The translations under genes were made by a program, and so were the position numbers. Positions 59,178 to 64,000 of a DNA stretch of 64,000 bases are shown here, piece by piece; within the stretch, counting starts at the first letter, position 1, and every line of letters starts with the position of its first letter. This DNA is from Lentinus brumalis. Lineage: Eukaryota; Basidiomycota; Agaricomycetes; Polyporales; Polyporaceae. The notes beneath the pieces were generated by a model. That model was not told the DNA's origin. It saw only the letters and a program-made list of their open reading frames with translations, and did not search any database. The stretch is from the NCBI GenBank assembly GCA_001792895.1, contig MARA01000016.1, positions 558,001 to 622,000 on the forward strand, read 5' to 3'.

Positions 59178-60382
59178 TCACAAATCGAGCTCGCCGCTCT
59201 TAGCGACCTCCATGAACCTCTGAATGGCAGACTGCGGCGCGTCCGGGTGAACGCACGCCTGCAGATTCACCGTGCTCATCTCCGCAATCCGCCCCGCCCT
59301 CGTGCACATGGTTTTCTCAAACTCCTCGACAGCGGCCTCGAGCGCATCACGGTCGCCCAGCTTCCCATTGGCGAAGTGCTTCGCAAGCGCGAGTCCGAGC
59401 TCAAGAGCGTCCTGCATCGCGAGGTTGGCCCCGGCGGCGGCGAAGGGCGTCATGAGGTGGGCCGCGTCGCCGATGAGAGTGACCCCGGGGACGTGCTCCC
59501 ACTTGTGGCCAGCGGGGAGCATGTAGAGCGGACGTTGGTAGATTGCAGCGTCGGCGCAGTGTTCGATGAGCTTGTGTATCCACGGCGCCCACCCCTCGAA
59601 CTTCTCGAGGAGCACCTTGCGCACCTCCGTGGGGTCGGAAGGGATAGTCCACTCGGCGGGCTCGCGCAGGTAGACGTAGGTGCGGACGCGGCCGGAGCCG
59701 CTGACCTGAGTGCCGAGCATCTTCGAGTCCTGCATGGCGAACATGCTGCCCTTACCCACGGCTGCGGCGACGTCCTGGAGCTCCGGAGAGGCCGCGACCT
59801 CGGGTGCGAGCGAGATCTCGACGCTGTTCACGCCGACGTATACAGGAATGGCAGATGAGACGAGGGGCGGACACGGGATCTGGCGCCATCAGCGCCGACG
59901 AGGAAGTCGCAGACGGTCTTGAAGCCGTTCGCGAACGTGAGCTCGTGCTGGCCGTTCCCGAGGGGAACAGCGGAGGTGAGGGCGTGTCCCCACTTGAACG
60001 TGTCTGCAGGGACCGCGTCGAGCATGATCTTCCGCAAGACGCTGCGGTCGATCTCCGGGCGGGCTTTCTTCCCGTCGTCCGACTCCTTTGGTGTGCGGTG
60101 GAGGATCGGGATGCCGTCCTTGCCGCCGATGCGCACCTCCTGTCCCTCGGGACGCGAATTCGCAATGTACGCCTCCTCGAGCCCGTTCTCGCGCAGCGCG
60201 CGCCGGCCGCTCTCCCAGCCGAGGTCGAGTGTGCTCCCGATGTGTGCGCGAACATTCATGCCGGCGTCACGCTCGTATAGTATCGCTGGGATCCCTCGAC
60301 GGAGGAGTGTCATGAGGAGGACGAGGCCGCCCATCCCGCCACCGATGATTGCGATACGAGGCGTCGAGGGTGTGGTAGACAT
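59178..60382 (-). pseudogene. FAD-dependent monooxygenase 2, frameshifted
   Basis: A paralogue of monooxygenases 1 and 3, starting MSTTPSTPRIAIIGGGMGGL at 60382. The GGGMGG, FLVGADGARSRVRP and VTLIGDAAHLMTPFAAAGANLAMQDALELG motifs are all recognisable. A single base is missing in a CCCC run (plus-strand GGGG at about 59864-59867). After SRVRP the frame therefore goes off to a stop, while the neighbouring frame continues with VSSAIPVYVGVNSVEISLAPEVAAS. The total of 1205 nt is one short of a 402-codon gene. It is either a recent pseudogene or a homopolymer error in the assembly. There is no other damage, which favours a recent or artefactual break. Confidence 0.8.
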
Positions 60383-60533
60383 CGTGAGTGAAGCTAGGCT
60401 GTGCTGGACGACAATGAGCAAAGTGAAGGAGTATCAGAGGATGGATACATACTGAATAGCGTGTAGAGTGATCCGTTTTCCTAGCTGAAAGGTCAGGGGA
60501 TAGAACGGGCTTGTAAAGCATATGTTAGTCGAG

Positions 60534-60608
60534 CCCTCATCTTATACGTCGTCGGGTCTTCTGTTGTAGCGTAGGTCCTCCTCCTCCTCGCCGCAAAGCC
60601 ACGTCATG
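60534..60608 (-). promoter_or_regulatory. Promoter blocks of monooxygenase 2
   Basis: CCCTCATCTTATACGTCGTC (60534-60553) and CGCCGCAAAGCCACGTCATG (60589-60608) match the blocks upstream of monooxygenase 1. The TATA-like core (TATAAG on the minus strand) is about 160 bp before the start, nearly the same spacing as in monooxygenase 1. Confidence 0.5.
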
Positions 60609-61010
60609 CAATCGAGCGCAGCGAAGAGCTACGACAGCGGAACAGCGTGCCGCGTGAGGTTGAGTCTCATTCCGAGGCCGGACGCAGGACTTCACGTCAA
60701 AGTCGCTCCCAGTCTCCTCAATATGCAGTTGGCCGCGTAGTCACGTCACTTCGGCGGACTGTGAGCTTCGAGGGGCCGACGAGTTGCATGGGTCAGCGGC
60801 GGCATACACGTCAGCGCACGAATGGCTCGGCTGCCTTCCTAGCTCCTGTTGTACTCCGAACTTTGAAATTGGAGGCCCTGACCGAAGTACTGATCGTAAG
60901 CAATCGTCCGTACTCATGGAGGTGAGCAATATCCAGAGGGATGGGTGAACGAGTACAAGGTTGTGGACAGTTCCGATTCGCGTCGGCACCATGAAAGTTG
61001 GTATGTATCC

Positions 61011-61033
61011 GATAAGATAAGATAAGATAAGAT
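61011..61033 (+). repeat. GATAA repeat cluster
   Basis: Four consecutive GATAA units, then GATGA, lie about 630 bp upstream of the monooxygenase 2 start and 3' of monooxygenase 3. The repeat creates several HGATAR-type sites for GATA factors, but it may be a plain microsatellite. Confidence 0.6.
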
Positions 61034-61248
61034 GACACTCAGCTCCTCCGACTCTGCGCCTCCTCGACGACAACACTGTTTCTTGGAGTTCGACATACAG
61101 GTTCTCAATCGAATGATCTACTACACACTACCGAAGAATCTGCCAGGTATTCGCGAGGACCTCCCGCACATGGGCCAGTGAGTACTCGAGTACATTTACG
61201 AACCAAGTCCGAACAAACACATTCACCTCCCAGTGTAAGCTACAGGAT

Positions 61249-62454
61249 CTAAGCCTCCCGCCTGATCTCTGACTCCATGAACGTCTTCATCACCTCGATG
61301 GCCGTGGCGGGAGCGCCAGGGTTGACGAACGCATTCAAGTGCTTGAAGCTGTACGTCGCAAACTCCTCCGCCTTGTCCAGCATCTTCTTCTCCCAAGCAG
61401 CGACGGCCTTCTCCCTCTCCTCGACCTCGGCGCCCGTCGAAACCACCTCCGCAAGGACCAAGCCGAGCTCTAGGCCGTCCAGCATCGCAAGGTTCGCCCC
61501 TGCCCCAGCGAAAGGGCACATCAAGTGCGCCGCGTCGCCGAGGAGGGTGACCCCCGCCTTGTGCTCCCACCGATGCCCGACGGGAAGGTAATACAGCGCA
61601 CGGGCGTACACCGCAGCATCATCGCAGTGTCCGATGAACTTGCGCACCCACGGCGCCCAGTCGCTGTAGATCTCGAGGAGGGCCTTCCGGACCTCCACCG
61701 GGTCCGCAGGGAAGTACGGGTCAGCGTTGCGGTGCCAGGCGTACGCGCGGATGCGCCCGTCGCCGTTCCGCTGCAGACCCATCACCTTGTTGTCCTGGCT
61801 CATGAAGCAGCTCCCGCTGCCCACGGCTGCGCTGACGTCCGCCATGCCGGGCGAGGCGGCGACTTCGGGGGAGATGGAGATCTCAGCACCCGTGACTTCG
61901 TGGTAGATGGGCATGGCGGGGGACAGGAGCGGGCGGACGCGCGAGTTCGCGCCGTCAGCGCCCACGACGACGTCCGCAACAGTCACGAAGCCGTTAGTGA
62001 AGGTGAGCTCGTGCTGGCCCACGCCGCCGTCGAGTGCGCGGATGGAAGCGAGGGTGTGCCCCCACTTGATGTTCTCCGCAGGCACAGCGTCGAGCATGAT
62101 CTTCCGCAGGACGCTCCTGTCGATCTCTGGGCGCGAGTCCCTCTCGTCCGGGACGTCCTCTTCCTTGCGGTGCAAGATCGGCACGCCGTCCTTGCCGCAG
62201 ACCTTCGCCTCCTCGGCCTCGCGCCGCGAGTGCGCCTTGAAGACGTCTTCGAGGCCGTTCTCGCGCAGCGCGCGCTGGCCGCTGCCCCAGCCGAGGTCGA
62301 GCATGCCGCCGAGGTGCGCGCGCGCGTTGAACCCCGTGTCGCGCTCGTAGACCGTGGCGGGAACGCCGCGGCGGAGGAGGGTGAGCAGCAGGACGAGCCC
62401 GCCTGGGCCGCCACCGATGATCGCGATGCGGGGATGTGTGCTCGTGGACGTCAT
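61249..62454 (-). CDS. FAD-dependent monooxygenase 3
   Basis: An intronless 401-residue flavoprotein starting MTSTSTHPRIAIIGGGPGGL. The FAD motif is GGGPGG, the DG motif is VVGADGANSRVR, and the GD motif is VTLLGDAAHLMCPFAGAGANLAMLDGLELG. It is intact. It is the likely third member of the tandem array and is more similar to monooxygenase 1 (AYAWHRNADPYFPADP against AYAWHRSSNPDFPADP) than to 2. It is expected to be a soluble class A flavin hydroxylase of unknown substrate. Its upstream region does not contain the two blocks shared by copies 1 and 2, so its regulation may differ. A TATA-like AAATAG lies about 125 bp upstream. Confidence 0.9.
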   Translation of the reverse strand: MTSTSTHPRIAIIGGGPGGLVLLLTLLRRGVPATVYERDTGFNARAHLGGMLDLGWGSGQRALRENGLEDVFKAHSRREAEEAKVCGKDGVPILHRKEEDVPDERDSRPEIDRSVLRKIMLDAVPAENIKWGHTLASIRALDGGVGQHELTFTNGFVTVADVVVGADGANSRVRPLLSPAMPIYHEVTGAEISISPEVAASPGMADVSAAVGSGSCFMSQDNKVMGLQRNGDGRIRAYAWHRNADPYFPADPVEVRKALLEIYSDWAPWVRKFIGHCDDAAVYARALYYLPVGHRWEHKAGVTLLGDAAHLMCPFAGAGANLAMLDGLELGLVLAEVVSTGAEVEEREKAVAAWEKKMLDKAEEFATYSFKHLNAFVNPGAPATAIEVMKTFMESEIRREA

Positions 62455-63269
62455 TGTGAAAGTGGGGGTTTGGACTAAGTATTGGTGTTCGGTCGAGCTA
62501 GAAGGTGGGTTGGTAGCTGGGTTGCTGGTGTGGGTACTGATGTTGGCTGAGTCTCTTCTAGCCGCAGAGTCAAGCTATTTATCTCAGTCCCCGCCTCCAG
62601 TCGCAGCAGCGTGCCATGGCCGGTCTTTGTGCGACGTACGTACCTCGGCGTGGCATCGCTTGCCATTGAAGGTCAGTGACTCTGAGGTACCTCGTCCGCG
62701 CTCCCCTTCCCGACTCCAAACCCCGGCTGTCGACGGTATGCCGCTCCTCGTCACCCTTCGGCGTCGAGCTGGGCGACGTTGAAATTCCTAGCAGTGCACG
62801 TAGATTACTGATCGCAGCTTGAAGCGCGCATGCGCATCCTACATAGGCCGACGCTGCGACAGCGGGTTGCGCACCGTGTCCGTCGGTCGCGGGTCCCTCG
62901 CCGTGTACGCGCACCTCCAAGACGGCGTGCGGAATCTGCATTCAACATTGGTGTTGCGCAACCAGGCAAGCCGTGTCCAGCCTGGCGTTTGCCGTGAGTG
63001 GCTGTCTTGACGGTAACGTCAACTCTCGAGCATCCAGGAAGACTGAGCCAACCCTATTCCTTCATAAGGAGATGACGAAGGTGCCGCTGTACATATTATA
63101 TTGATTTCGTCGCCCAATTATGCTGTGCCTACGATACTATACATCACCAGACGGTACAAGTACACCTCACGAACAGCCTATTAGGTATACCATGTCAGTG
63201 CGCCAAAGCAAACGAACGACGGACGAGCACCCATTATCCAAACGGGAGCGATGACAACGAACATACAGA
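62455..63269. other. Intergenic, no gene seen
   Basis: A spacer of 815 bp holding the promoter of monooxygenase 3 and the 3' UTR of the last gene. Only short open frames without protein character are present. Confidence 0.5.
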
Positions 63270-63940
63270 TCAACGCGCAATCCCGACATCCTCAGCCGGT
63301 GTCCGCTCACGAGCCCTACGTGTCCGTCTCGGTCTCGGAGGCTGCGGCGTCATCGCCACGGCGGGAGCGGGGAGCTCCGACTGCCACTGGACGCCCTGCG
63401 CTTTCCGGCGGCGTTTGCGCAGGAAGAGGATGGCGAGCGTCGCGCCTGCGGTGAGGAGGATGGCCCCGAGGATGGCCCCGAGCACTTCCGCGGCAATGTC
63501 GCCGCTGGACTGGCCGTGCGAGGGGGAGGATGTTGGCGGGGGTAAGACGACGGACGGGGTGATGGATGGGAGTGCTGTGGAGGCGGGTACTGAGGGCGAA
63601 ACGAACGGTGTTGTGCTGAAGTGCCAGAGATTCGTAGGCGGAATGGAGACTCATGAGCGATATGAGCCTGCAGGAGAAAGGGACACGCTCACTTGTTATC
63701 TGATACAGTGAGGGTGATGGAGTCGATGTCGAGCACGGTCGAGACATTGGACTGGTCGAACGTGAGGGCGAGCGTCGTGAGTCTGTCCTCGGCGAGGCCG
63801 ATGATCAATATCGGCTGGATGGAGGTGTTGACCTGCGCGGAGACGGAGACGACGGGGTTCGCGGTCGACACGGAAATGTTCACGACCGCAGTGGACCTCG
63901 GCGACGTCTTGATGTTCAGCGCGAGTGCTGGTGCAGGCAC
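63270..63940 (-). CDS. Single-pass membrane protein, partial, runs off the window
   Basis: Two exons on the minus strand: about 63940 (continuing upstream) to 63693, and 63615-63270. The intron at 63616-63692 keeps phase. The N-terminal part visible is a beta-rich, Thr/Val-rich segment (STAVVNISVSTANPVVSVSAQVNTS, then LALTFDQSNVSTVLDIDSITLTVSD). A Ser/Pro/Thr-rich stalk follows, then a membrane helix (VLGAILGAILLTAGATLAILFL) and a basic stop-transfer RKRRRK before a short Arg-rich cytosolic tail. The topology is type I-like and suggests a cell-surface protein. The family is unknown. The 5' end is missing; an upstream exon is needed because a stop precedes the visible frame. Confidence 0.6.
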
Positions 63941-64000
63941 GGCATATCAACTCGCGGAACGTCTTCTGCGATGTCACTGCGGGATCGACGCACCTCGGAC

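Noticed and set aside
61525..62478. 317-codon plus-strand frame opposite monooxygenase 3
   Set aside because: Antisense shadow of codon-biased sequence; the minus strand has a complete flavoprotein with all motifs.

Overview
The window is nuclear DNA of a filamentous basidiomycete, most likely an agaricomycete and possibly a polypore. The evidence is the many 45-65 nt GT-AG introns, the GC-rich coding sequence, and families typical of agaricomycetes: fungal-specific FunK1 kinases, a DUF6535 membrane protein, expanded P450s, and a non-LTR retrotransposon with a poly(A) tail. The order-level guess is weak.

Layout. 1-3961: a vezatin-like (myosin-binding) membrane protein gene with one apparent single-base frameshift and an unresolved 5' end. 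5442-7506: an intact ten-exon cytochrome P450. 8680-12155 (minus): a FunK1 kinase, with a decayed FunK1 fragment just upstream of its start. 14588-17198 (minus): a LisH/LUFS transcriptional regulator of the Flo8/Som1 type. 17768-23909 (minus): a very large START-domain protein. 24483-26518: pyridoxal kinase, divergent from the START gene. 29386-31847: a second P450 with 15 exons. 32642-35563: a second FunK1, followed by a FunK1-derived gene without a catalytic core (36109-37515). 37900-40255 (minus): the DUF6535 protein. 41315-41388 (minus): tRNA-Ile(AAU).

41476-53429 is a single non-LTR retrotransposon. It is bounded by a 15 bp target-site duplication and ends in A16. It carries a 5' minisatellite, an extra 280-residue reading frame, a gag-like ORF1 with a zinc knuckle, and an endonuclease/reverse transcriptase/RNase H ORF2. 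At about 12 kb it is unusually long, and it lies 73 bp upstream of the tRNA 5' end. Beyond it are a third P450 (53565-55968, minus), which is a close paralogue of the second, then three tandem FAD-dependent monooxygenases on the minus strand. The middle monooxygenase copy is frameshifted. A partial gene for a single-pass membrane protein runs off the right edge.

The core genes (Flo8-like regulator, START protein, pyridoxal kinase) look like conserved housekeeping loci. The rest is accessory: FunK1 copies at different stages of decay, P450 and monooxygenase paralogues that could act together in oxidative or xenobiotic metabolism (inference), and the large LINE inserted between the tRNA and the third P450. 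Several single-base frameshifts occur across unrelated genes. Either decay or assembly indels could explain them.
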